DNA from: Spirometra erinaceieuropaei | Lineage: Eukaryota > Platyhelminthes > Cestoda > Diphyllobothriidea > Diphyllobothriidae | Reading direction: 5' to 3' | Assembly (NCBI GenBank): GCA_902702965.1 | Contig: CACRXP010000071.1 | Location: forward strand, 972,349 to 1,036,348 | DNA length: 64,000 nucleotides | Part shown: one piece after another, positions 1 through 10,965 of the stretch | Layout: each line of letters starts with the position of its first letter | Numbering within the stretch: position 1 is the stretch's first letter | Program-made: the position numbers and the translations under genes | The notes under the pieces: generated by a model | The model's database searches: none | The model's input: the letters and a program-made list of their open reading frames with translations, nothing else | Told to the model about the DNA's origin: nothing

Positions 1-267
1 TCTGTTCTTAAACAATGCGCAGTGCTACAGTACTTACAGTAATTTAGTACTTTTTGGTCGTGAATAAATAACAGGCAGAAATACTCCGTTAGTTTTTTGG
101 TCAGTATCGATACATACAGGCATAAACATTTAGTCTTACCGAAGAACTTACAAAAATGTCTTCTAGATCGAGCCCCAAAGCACAACGAAACTGAGCTGCC
201 CGGCAATGCGATCGGTGAGCGCCCCCCACCATTGTTAACATACCTGATTGCAACCAGCAGAACAACG

Positions 268-420
268 AGTCCGTGGCTCAGTGGTTAGGGCATTCGAACT
301 GTAACCTATAGAACGCGGATCCGAGCTTTAGGTGCTGCAATCTTGCATTGGGTATGACTGGCTGATAACGACTAATAAGTCAGAAATTGTCATTGCAGTC
401 TTCTTTGTCTTTGGAGGTAA
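268..420 (+). mobile_element. tRNA-like SINE, decayed copy
   Basis: It starts with the tRNA A-box-like gtggctcagtggttagggc and continues to the shared tail (gactggctgataacgactaataagtcagaaa...gtcttctttgtctttgg, in pieces). It matches the better copy at 25,384-25,560. The B box is damaged here. Confidence 0.6.
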
Positions 421-474
421 CCTTATTTCGCATTTTTATGTATATATGTAGGTTTTAAGATAAACCATACTAGA

Positions 475-1000
475 TATGAGCCCAGGCACATGTTTCGCCA
501 ATATTCTGCTGCTGCATTACAGAGATCTGAGAGGTTTGCCCATCAGTGGTCTCCCGGCGTTCCCTGTGTGCGTTTAAATTACTCATAAATTCATCTTTGC
601 CTTGGAGTAAACCAGTCTATTTGAGACTAAGACTCAGACTGAAATTTGCTATGAATATTTTGGCCGAAGTCCATCAACCAGAGAGGAATAACCGCGTAGT
701 ATTCACAAACTGCTAACAAGCAACTATTACCATCTACGTGGATTGTACGATATACCACACTTGACAGCATAGGTACTAGCTAAAAGCTCAGACACGTGTT
801 TTGGCGATAATCTGCCGCTTTATGGCACAGCTACGAGAGGTTCGGCTTATCAGTCCCGAAACTGGAGTATCTACTGGAAAGCACACAGTGAACGTTGGGC
901 GACACACTGACGATCGGAACCCCTCGCAGCTGTGCCATGCAGCGGTGGAATATGGGCGTAAAACGTGACAGGGACTTTAGCTAATATGGTATATCATACA
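475..1000. mobile_element. Second-family foldback, complex rearranged copy
   Basis: The module ggagtatctactggaaagca ... gccatgcagcggtggaata (855-985) is forward, and inverted versions sit at about 475-575 and 770-850. The middle (640-720) matches the arm with gaatattttggccgaagtcc. This gives nested inverted repeats. Confidence 0.6.
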
Positions 1001-1280
1001 ACACACACATATTAGGAAGGAGACAATCGTTGGAATAAGGACGATCGTATTTCCTTCTTCACGACTGCTCCTCGGGATTTGTCTTTTCGCTTTATTAACG
1101 CATATATAAATTGAAAAACCGGCACCCCAAGAGATATAGTTAGGAATATGGAATTGTTTGAGAAACAGTAAACTTTATTGTGTAAATTTTCGAGGATGGT
1201 TCCCCAGCTCGCCTTCAGACGATGGGCGCGCAAAAACAATTAACTTGTAGACTGAGTCTGTCAAAGAATTCTATGATTGG

Positions 1281-1690
1281 TTAAAGTCGTCTTGTCGGGA
1301 TGTGTTGGGTCTGTTTAAATCTGTCCTTAACGATTTTGTATGGGGCATCTAGATCGATATGCCGGTTGATGCATTCTTCGTCTGAGTGCATTGCCTCCAG
1401 GAATTCGCGGCCCTTCCTTATTGGGCAGGCGACAACAATGCGAGTGTTTTCCCATGCCAATTTGTGCCAAGTTTCTAGTGTGTTCATGACCACCTGCGAT
1501 ATATGGTCGTGTCTCTTTACCGCTAACTGATGTTCATGTGTACGGGTTAAGACAGATTCCTCATTTTGGCCACAACAGACGGCATCACAAATAGAACATG
1601 GGATTTTGTAGACAACACCTTTTCTTTCGGGGTGGCCAACCACGTCCTTGGGTGCACAAGCTGTGTGCGCAAGGTGGTTTACTTTTTCCA
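1281..1690 (-). pseudogene. Penelope-like retroelement remnant: degenerate GIY-YIG endonuclease end
   Basis: The minus-strand frame reads GVVYKIPCSICDAVCCGQ, followed after nine residues by HEHQLAVKR and a C-terminal half with CINRHIDLDAPYKIVKDRF. This matches the layout of the GIY-YIG endonuclease at the C-terminus of Penelope-like reverse transcriptases (VYKIPC.DC...YIGqT...R..EH). The YIG tyrosine is replaced (CCG), and no reverse-transcriptase part is visible upstream, so this is a truncated, probably inactive remnant. Another retroelement class with the same nuclease is possible. Confidence 0.65.
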
Positions 1691-2284
1691 AAGAATTCCA
1701 TATTCCTAACGCATATATATGTATATGCATGCATGTGTGTTATGCTGTGCTCCTAAAACAGACCACGGTTTAGATGTGCTGGACCAACAAGGAGACTAAA
1801 TCGGGGTCCGGCAGGCGTTATCGGGAATGCGAAATCTTTTAAAAAAGGAATGGGATGGCGCGTCCACGCGCAGGCTCACGCCTCTCCCACTGGGATCCAT
1901 GAAACCTCTCCTAGTTTCCTTGATGCATAAAATCCTGACTAGTGTACATCGTAGGCCAAATGATGTAGTGGTACGTCTAGGTGCGGGTTAACGCTGTGCA
2001 AGCAACTTTCGTCCTATCGAACCTTCTTGCTTACTGACTCTGCCTTGACACCGGATCCCGGTGGGTGAGAAGGAGGGAATTCGGTAGATGCGGCGCAAGT
2101 TTACTATCGCAATAAACTAATTCGCGCGCTGGTCACCGTCCCTACTCTCAACCTGCTGTAAAGCACACGGTGCACATCGTCACCCACGACGCTCACACTG
2201 TCATAAAACTGATAACAAGATTTCCATGTCATTCCTCCACTTGCAATGACCGATCGAACGAAATGCTAGCAGCGAATTTAAAAT

Positions 2285-3167
2285 CCCTTTTCGATTAGGT
2301 GGGGTTGTGGCACTGATTATCATGCGGTATAATCCGATAATAGGAATCAGAAGACGAGTTGGCGAGCATGCGTATCTTTCGTAGCTTTCGCAACTCTAAA
2401 ACAATCCGATAATATTTTCGACTAGGCAGGATGATGAGTTCTGAATACAGGTCTTGTAGACCTGTAAAAACCGCACTCTGTATGAAATATCTACTAAATC
2501 GGTGTGAATGTTTCGCATCGATGTTCAATGCCCTACTAAACTCTTCAATGCATATTTCATAGAAAACATACACAAGCGTATTTCTTGTATTCACGTGGTA
2601 GCAAATCGCGCTTTCTTCAAATTTTATACTCTAAGAAAGAATACCATTCGGTTTGGAAAAAGTTTCTAATTATGATAATTTTAAGACCATACCACGTCCA
2701 TCCATATAGCATCGTATCCGTCCGTCCATTAATGTTGAGCTCTGTATAGTATCTTCTTAGCGGCGTAGAGAAATATACGTTTTTCCTTGCGCGCAAAGCA
2801 TGCACCTTGTAGACTTAAATCGTTAAACGCAAATGCAACAGAAGATTGGACACGAAATTATTCGGGAATTGAAAACTTTTTTAAAACCGAAAGGTACTCT
2901 TCCGCCGAGTGCAAAATGTAAAGCAAGCGTAATCTGCCACCAAAGGCGAGCAAGAAATAGTATTTTTGTGCACGTTTTCCATAAAGTATATTTAAATTTA
3001 CAAGGGCATCGAAAATTAATGTGAAAAATTCACACCAATTAAGTACTCATTTTATACCGCGTGCGGTTCTTTCAGGTCTAAGAGAGGTGCATTCGAAAGC
3101 CGACATTCTGCCTAGTCCGAAATATCATGGGATTAAGCTGCAAGATAATCCATATTACAACCCCACC
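2285..3167. mobile_element. Foldback (MITE-like) element, old diverged copy
   Basis: The left part (gaggtggggttg-like, then ctgattatcatgcgg) and right part (gcaagataatccatattaca before cccc) are inverted versions of the arms seen at 9,401-10,373. The centre shares gtagagaaatatacgttttt and the cggtttggaaaaagtttcta segment. The outer end on the left is lost. Confidence 0.6.
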
Positions 3168-3169
3168 TA

Positions 3170-3545
3170 CAGTAGGTGGGCTAACTCATGAAATTTTAAT
3201 CGAAATTCCGAAATGCGCTTTCGCATCGAAAAGATTAATTAAGTAGGGTTATAAAACTAGTCAGCCTGTGACATAATTCTATAATATTACGGTTACCTCA
3301 GGATGCCGGCTTTCGAATTTCCTTCCGGCTGCATGCAAGACTACACTCTGTAAAAAATGACTACTTGAGTAGCAAGCATTTTTTACTGTTACTCGAAGCC
3401 CTTAAAATTCAATTATATTTTTTATGGAAAACATGCGCAAAAACATTCATTCTTTTGTTCGCTCGGTAGACAATTACGTCTTTTTCCAATCTTATACTCG
3501 AAGGAAGGGTATAATTCGGTTGGGAAGATGCAAATACCTGACATT
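3170..3545. mobile_element. Foldback element, left arm only
   Basis: It begins cagtaggtgggctaactcat and follows the family arm through ctcaggatgccggctttcga to ctcgaaggaagggtataatt, then breaks off. It abuts the element to its left with only a TA between them. Confidence 0.75.
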
Positions 3546-5749
3546 TGTAAAATCGGGGTACTCGCACCTACTTAATTTTTTTTTTGAAAGATAACCATGT
3601 GGTATCACTCAGGTGGGGCTGCAGAACAAAACCTCGCCCCAAAGTTACCTGTGGAGAATATTGCCAGACTCATAAAATTTGCGTACTATCCCCTCTCAAG
3701 CACAATTTTTCGTTTATCCCCTACAATTTTTTGCTTAAAATGGTCTGTCTTGTCATTCATCACCGCGTGACACATGCCAGTCATTCCGGTTTAGAGAGCA
3801 AGTGCCACCCATCCGTCGTGGAGAGAGGGCTTCGAAACTTAAAAACCGAACCTTGGTCTGGCAAGTAATAACTCCTGTATCCAACTCCATCTTCGAGACT
3901 TAAAAAAAGTTTATCCGCGTTTTTTAATTTCTCAATTGTTTAATATCATGTTTTACAGGTTATTCGCGCCGGTGTTTTATCGAAAAGAGTAACTGCCGTC
4001 TCCTTTGGCTAAAAATCAAAAGTGCCTGACATGGAATTTAAAATTTCCACAATAATTCTGCTTATAGTGCAGGGGTGTCAAAGCTTAAGCAAATGTGCTA
4101 CCGAGAGTGCTTTAAAAATTGGCCAAAATAGATCGAGTCGCCATTTCTTGACAGTTCTGGTCCATGCGCAGATAACTGAATATGCGTCGGCATGCCACTA
4201 CCTCTAACGATTCTTGGCTGGGGCTCCAGATGGATGAAAACAAAGTCTTAACACAACAATCGGTTCTTGACTGGCCATAAAGTGATCAATTTCATCTTTG
4301 CGTAAACTTTTTACCCTACAGCCAAAGATCATTTGAATGCTCAAAAGACGTTAGAAGCCAGCATTTGACCGGCACTGTAGTAAAGATGTTTGTTCGAATT
4401 TTGCGGTTTGAGAAAGTATACAGATCCTCGGTGAGCCTCACTACTGCTTAGTACCGGTAGAAATATCTGTGTGCGATCCTAGTCTCCGTGAAATTGTCCA
4501 TTTGGAATGACACAACATTTTCACTCTGCGAGACATTGGAAGGCTGAAGTTCTTAAAACGCTTTTAGTCCGTAAAGAAGGTCAAATTAGGGGTTCCTTTC
4601 GTGCTACCAGTAAACACTCTTGTTTCTCCGCATAAGTCGCGTGTTATAGCCGTCTTCTCTCCTTATTAAAGTGAATTTCGTCGTGAATTTACAACCACAT
4701 TTTCAAAAAGTAGGACGGTAAATGCCGTCAACAGAAGTTTCTTTTCGAAAAGTGGTCTGGTTCTCGAGACAAAACTGGTTTAGTGAGACTATCCAATGAT
4801 CCAATGTTGCGATGACAGCCAGAAAGGCATTACTGACGGCTCTGCTCAGGGAAGTCGCTTTATTTCTAGGGTGAAATAGCTGCCTTATTGGCCATAAAAT
4901 CGTCTGTTAGTTAAAATTCATTTTTCTATGGTCAACCGTTACTTCCATTTAAGTCCAAACACTCTAGGAAGACATGCATAAACCGTTTATTCTGGTAAAT
5001 AATGAAAACTGCAAATCTACGTTGACGTTGTTTTAAAACTATGGATCTTTACTTACGAGCGTATCCTGGCCAGATATTTGACAGACGGCAGGGAATTTAA
5101 GAAAGGTGACGCACAAACTTCACTAAAGAAACCAATTTCTACCTGGTCCTCTGACAACTCATAGCATCCGTGTTTCCAATCCCATAGTAACCACGATAAA
5201 GACTGGTTGTTGGTTTTTTGACTTTATCCTTTTCCTCTTTCTTCGCTGGAAGCGAAAGAAAAGCAACGACTGACGTCAGACGCTGTCCTCCGCAAATAGA
5301 GATTCTTGCCCGTAAGGGATGTTTAAAATCGGGAATGAACTACCCTCATTAGGTATGAAGAAAGCGACAAAACGAAATGCCTACTGCGTATATGAGATAT
5401 TACTAAAACGGACGAGTGTCCAAAATTTATACTTTTGGAATTTTTAACTTCCAACTGTCGTTTACACATTATATTCAATCAGAATTTCGAAGGTAATCAA
5501 TGCCATCCCAGACACGAAAATCCTATATAGCTAAGGTAATGAGCTAGTTTTTGGAAATGACAACTTGCTATCGGCATTCCAAATAAAATTGCTCTGAAAT
5601 CGCCAATAAATCCCAGTCTACCATTTTATATGCTTAAATTTCCAGGGTTCATTTTGCAACAGGTCTTTTGGTCCTGAAACAATGGTAACCACGTTTCTTC
5701 AAACTAAGTTAAGCCTGTATTTACCGCAAGAAAAGTGACAGTTCGATCG
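3546..5749. other. No gene recognised
   Basis: AT-rich sequence with short frames only. At 3,560-3,640 a segment (ctacttaattttttttt, gtggtatcactcaggtgggg) matches 34,475-34,545. Confidence 0.6.
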
Positions 5750-6290
5750 TTTTGAACGAGGACGTCCACTTTTTGCTTGCTCAGGAACGACTACATGCGC
5801 GTGAATTAGCTTATAGTGGTAGTAGACTTGCGCAGCCTCTACCGCACCCGCTCCTCCCTCACCCACCTGAGCCCGGTGTCATGAGAGAGAGTCAATAAGA
5901 CCGAAGGCGGGATCCGGCTTCGTGGCTGACAAAACTACACAGGCCGCCGCAGCGTGCCACCACATCCGCTCACAGCGGGCTAGGGTTTCACAGAAACACG
6001 AAAGGGACGGCTTAGATCCCAAATCGGTGGGAGTGTCACAGTAAGAAGGAGCCATTGCAGCCTGTCTTTCTCCCCCACCTAAGAGGAGGAATGAGTTAAC
6101 CCCTCAGCTGACAGCCTCTCAAGTGAGGGCTTTTAACGCACTGTGATAGTTTAAAGGTGTGTCAGATTGTTTCTAGTAGGGAATATGCGCTGGAATGCCA
6201 TAGGAACGCAGTCCCCAGAGTCGACCTCAGTCACTCCTTACCCTCTCACAGGCACCAGTCCACTGTCTAAGCTGGTCAGATGCAGGGACT
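5750..6290 (+). repeat. Dispersed repeat, longest copy
   Basis: The first part (gacgtccac ... cctgagcccggtgtcatgag) matches 10,790-10,965 and 14,110-14,255. The second part (gctgacagcctctcaagtga ... caggcaccagtccac) matches 8,530-8,740. No coding capacity is evident. Confidence 0.6.
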
Positions 6291-6539
6291 GAGTGCAGCA
6301 GACTGACAAGCAGCTAAGCAGCGCATCTACGCGTGCCACACACGACCTGGTACCCGACCAGCATATTGCTGGACCCGAACTTCCTCTAGTTCTCACCTGC
6401 AATATACCCGTTCATCCCGCCACTCATTATTTCCCGTGCATCCTCAGCTTTCACTTTTTCCTGTTGTTGTTTTCATCTGCCAAACTGCCTTCTGGTTTAC
6501 TAGATTACGGTGATTTATCATACACAGTCACGTATTAGA

Positions 6540-8439
6540 CAGTCAGCCAACGTTGGAATGTCGACAGGGGAGAAGGACGCAGGAAAAGCGCCTAAGCTTC
6601 GTTTCTGACACGACCCTTTAACTCAAGTCAAGGCGGGAATGCTCCGAACTTCTGTCAAACCGGTACCTATGACGCTCAGAAAGATGATTATTTCGAAAGT
6701 TCTTATTAAACTAATTCGTCCGATAACTTTAACTCCGAGTTCCGACATTTTGCTCAGACAGCACCGTCTGTATTTCTGAAACGATTAGATCAATCGGCTG
6801 AGGTGGGAAATTATCTTTGATCGTTCACGGAATAGCCAGAACGACCGAGAGATGGTAAATTGAGACTCAGTTACCCACAGTTTTATCACATGCACCAGCC
6901 CATGGGAACTTCTCTGGGCTAGATCGCATTCGGTAGCCAGGACCCGTATTACAGGTGGCGGGGGGAGGGTTGATTGCTGAGGCAATTTTGAGGGGCTCTA
7001 TAATCACATTTGGCCCATTTGGCTTCCTTTTTATGTTTGAGGTTAGGTTCAGGGTTAAGTTTAGGATTAGGGTTAAGGTCGCCTCCGCTTCCCCATTCCT
7101 GGCTACCAACTGCGATCTAGCCCTTCTTTGGTCTTATCGGATTTTAAAAAGTACTGACTGACTGCTTATTGGTATCGAAACGATGGAAACATCAGACGAG
7201 TTTATTGAGTGCTTGACTCTGCGAACCTTAGTCTTATTGGAAATGTCGCTTTCGCTCGTGCCGGCGCTCCATCCTTACGTTCAGCAGGTTCTGGACAAGG
7301 TCTCAAATTTATTGTCTGAATACTACTTGAACTCTAGGATGCTTTCATTAGCGACCCACAGAGCCTACGCCAAGGAATCTTCCGATGATATGTCGAGTTA
7401 GCACGCTAGGTTTCATACATTTTGCTCGATTTTTCTTTTATCGACGTCTGTGGGAATATTTTCTCAGCGTTGGAAAAGTGTATTTTATCTTCCGTAGGTT
7501 GGATTGTAAAGATCTCCCATTTTGGTTGATTTGTCGGCTAATAATCCTTTCTAGGGGGGACATTTTGGATCATGGGAGCCTTCTAGTTGCATTTGATATA
7601 CTTTGGCGGCTTGTCGGAAGACGCAGCCAACCATACAGTTAAAGAAAGTGTTTACTGTGTCTGTGGGATCTGTCATCTACAAGATCTGTCTTGAAGTTCA
7701 GATTGGGTTCTCGCATGGTTCGCTGCGGGCCGAAGTAATGGATTTGCTCGATCGATCTTAATTTACAGATTGTATCATGTTAGATATCTTTAAATGCACA
7801 CGACGCGATGAATTCGATCAGTCGCCTGTATCCCCTCCACGTGTACAACTCCCATACTTTACTAAGTACTCTTATATGGCTCCTTATGGTTTTTTCTGCC
7901 GTAAAATTGCTCGGCACTGCCGTCTACCACAAACTTGTCTGTGAGTAACCCATTTGTTTTATCTAATTTCAGTCAACTGTGCGCCCTGCCAAGTTTGAAA
8001 AGACTTTAGAACCGGCCAGTTTCCTAATTTTACCACACAGTACGAATTTGGATAAAGCTATTGTGACATGCCTGTGATTAGCTTATTTTATATAAAAAAA
8101 ACCTATAAAAATGCATTTTTATTCATGTGCTTCCGCTTTTTTTGAGTTTGGTTTTGATGTTAGGCTATAATGTATTTCTATGCGTTCTCCCCGTCAACAT
8201 AAGCCTTTTGTTAGGTTTATAATATGTTCTCCAGACAAAATAGTACTTTTTTATCTAGGAAATTAGATGAGGACGTTTATTGTGCCTCGAATTTCCCATC
8301 TCTTCGCCTCAACCACCCCTCTGAGAGGTTTTTAGAAACATCGGCAGACGTTTGACACTATTCAACACTACCCCTTTTTGGACTTGTTAACTGCGAGTTC
8401 GTTTGACTGTCAAGAGTTACTCTGAATGTTTTGAAGGCA
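6540..8439. other. No gene recognised
   Basis: Frames up to 85 codons without any known domain, and one telomere-like tract (7,036-7,080). Confidence 0.6.
7036..7080 (+). repeat. Degenerate telomere-like tract
   Basis: Run of GTTAGG/GGGTTA-type units (aggttcagggttaagtttag, aggattagggttaagg). Only an imperfect caggtggcgggg at 6,952 recalls the element ends. Confidence 0.6.
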
Positions 8440-8770
8440 ATGGACGCCAATTACATGATTTGAGAGTCGGAAAAGCAATTAACAGTGGCACGGGAATGCC
8501 ACAGAGGCCACTTTAAGGAGCCACTAGGTTCACCTTCATGAGAGGAGAATCTAGTTATCCCGTCAGTTCGCAGCCTTCCAAGTCATGGCTTTTGTCGCAC
8601 AGTGATAGTTTAGAAGCGCGTCAGGACAATTTATAGTGAGGAATGTTCACTGAATGCAGCGGCGACGCAGTCCACAGAGTCGGCCTCACTCCATCTCCTC
8701 CCGCTCTCAGGCACCAGTCCGCTATTAGGGGCGATCAGTCGTCTGGTGACAGAACTCGATAGTCCATCTG
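8440..8770 (+). repeat. Dispersed repeat, second half only
   Basis: Shares cgcacagtgatagttta, acgcagtccacagagtcg and ctctcaggcaccagtccgct with 6,110-6,275. Confidence 0.6.
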
Positions 8771-9400
8771 CCTGTGCCACACTCGACACACTAAGTTTAT
8801 ACACACTTGTAGTGCGCGGCTTGCATCTCACAGACACTATAAAGTACTTAAACAAAGTTGTCAATGACATTCGGTTGAAGACTCAACATTGTCTTTTATT
8901 GCAGGCGGATGGATGATTGTGTTCCAAAATGATGCATTTGCGGGAAACATTGTTTTTTTGTTTTAAAGTAGAAACAATGTGCTGCTGGAAGTCATCGTTT
9001 AATTGAGGAAATTTATGGTAAGCAAGCTCTCTCTACGAAAGAACATGCAGGAAATGGCTTGAACTCTTTAAAGGGACGAGTTAAAATAGAAGATAAACAA
9101 TCGCTCAGTCTTTTTACTAGAATAAACGACTTTGAGATAACAGCAATGCCTATGTCTATCTGCGTATTATGAAAACAACACACGGCCCGTTTAGGTAGGC
9201 ATAATTAAATGTGGACCCTGAACTATGAGTATAAGGGGATCAGATCTGCTATACAAGTGGACGTATTTCCAAAGCCCTTAAACAGCCTCAAACCCAGCTT
9301 CATATTCAGAATAACAACTGTTATTTTTCTGGAAAGTAACCGTCTTCAAGGTAACCCACATTTTGCGATATACGCAAATGTCGAAGAAGCTAACAGACTT

Positions 9401-10373
9401 CAGTAGGTGGGCTCATTCATGAAATGTCAACCGAAATTCCGAAAAGGTTAATTGCCTAGGGTTGTAAAGTTAGTCAGCCAGCAACATAATTGTAAATAAA
9501 TTCAGTTAGCACAGGATGCCGGTTTTCGAATGAACTTACTTCCAGCTGCATGCAAAAAGGATACTCTGTAAAAAACGACTACTTAAGTAGCATGAATTGT
9601 TCTCATTGATTTTCGCCACCCCTAAATGTCATTTTATATTTCATGGAAAATATGCACAAAAATATTCATTCTTTTGATCATCCGGTAGACAAATAAGTCT
9701 TCTTCTAATTTCATACTCGAAGGAGGGACATAATTCGGTTTTAAAAAGGTTTCCAATTGTGGGACTTTTAAAAACCGTGAAATGGCCGTTCATAACTCAT
9801 CATGTCTCTGCATTTACCAATGGGGCTTGTAAAGTTAACGATATGGATCAAATTCACTGCTAAATTTTATGAACCCTATATGATTTTCTTTTGTTACCGT
9901 AGAGAAATTTGTGGTTTTCTGAACGCGGAAAACATACGGCTTGTAGTTTGGAAACCCTGAATCGAAGCGTAACGGTAGAGCGGATTCAAAATTATTTGGG
10001 AATCGGTAAAGTTTTTAAAAACCTAATCATAGCCCCCTTTCGAATATAAAATTAGAAGAAGACGTAATTTTCTACCGAATGAGCAAAAGAAGGAATATTT
10101 TTGTGTATGTTTTCCATGAAATATAATGGAATTTTTAAGGGCATTGAAATTAAAGGAGAAAAATTCATGCTACTTGAGTAGTCATTCTTTACAGAGTGTA
10201 GTTTTTGCTTGCAGCTGGAATTTCATTCGAAAGCCAGCATTTTGAGGTAACTGAAATATTATAGAAGTATGTTGCAGATGGACTTCTTTTACAACCCTAC
10301 TGAGTGAATCTTTTCGAAACGAAAACGCATTTCGGAATTTCGGTTGACACTTCACGAGTTATTCTACCTACTG
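9401..10373. mobile_element. Tc1-like foldback (MITE) element, full length
   Basis: The left end cagtaggtgggctcattcat and right end acgagttattctacctactg are inverted. The arms stay complementary for several hundred bases, and the centre of about 200 bases is not palindromic. There is no coding capacity. The CAGT ends resemble Tc1/mariner-type elements. Related copies lie at 33,450, 35,974, 40,237, 53,223 and 61,776. Confidence 0.85.
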
Positions 10374-10789
10374 TGTATTTAAGTCTAAGCTCAAGGCAGT
10401 GCAAACTTTCACCTTCTATTATTAAACAATCACTCAGTTTGCAATCACGCGGGGAACGCACAGGAGGCCACTGCTTTAAGTGATAGTATCGATGCGCCAA
10501 ATGGGAGTATTTGTCATGCCGGTAATCGATAAGATTGAGGAAATTGCGGTAAATAACGGGTCGATCACGGGCGATCAAGCTATCGTCACGCAGAATATTG
10601 TGAGCGGCATTTGCGGGTTAAATTATGGTGAAGAGTCTTTAGAGTGATTCCTATTAAGGAAGAGTGAGGGCAGGCAATGTGCAGGGAGCACTTATCATCA
10701 AAATACGCACTTTAAGTACATCTTTATTGCGCAAAATAAGGGTTTTTGATCACTTTTTATTCTTTTTTAATTTCCACTCTCATGACGGT

Positions 10790-10965
10790 TCGGCCACCGT
10801 TGGCGACGATGTCCACCGTGTGGTCCACAGCAAGATGAAGCAGGGACGATGACTTGCGCGTGAACTAGTTTATAGTGATAGAGGCTTGTGCAGTACCACA
10901 CTCTCTTCACATCCCCCACCTGGGTCCAGTGTCAGGACAGAGTCAAGAAGACCAGAGGTGGGGGA
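10790..10965 (+). repeat. Dispersed repeat, first half only
   Basis: cgatgtccaccgtgtggtcc, gtgaactagtttatagtgat and cacctgggtccagtgtcagg match 5,764-5,885. Confidence 0.6.
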
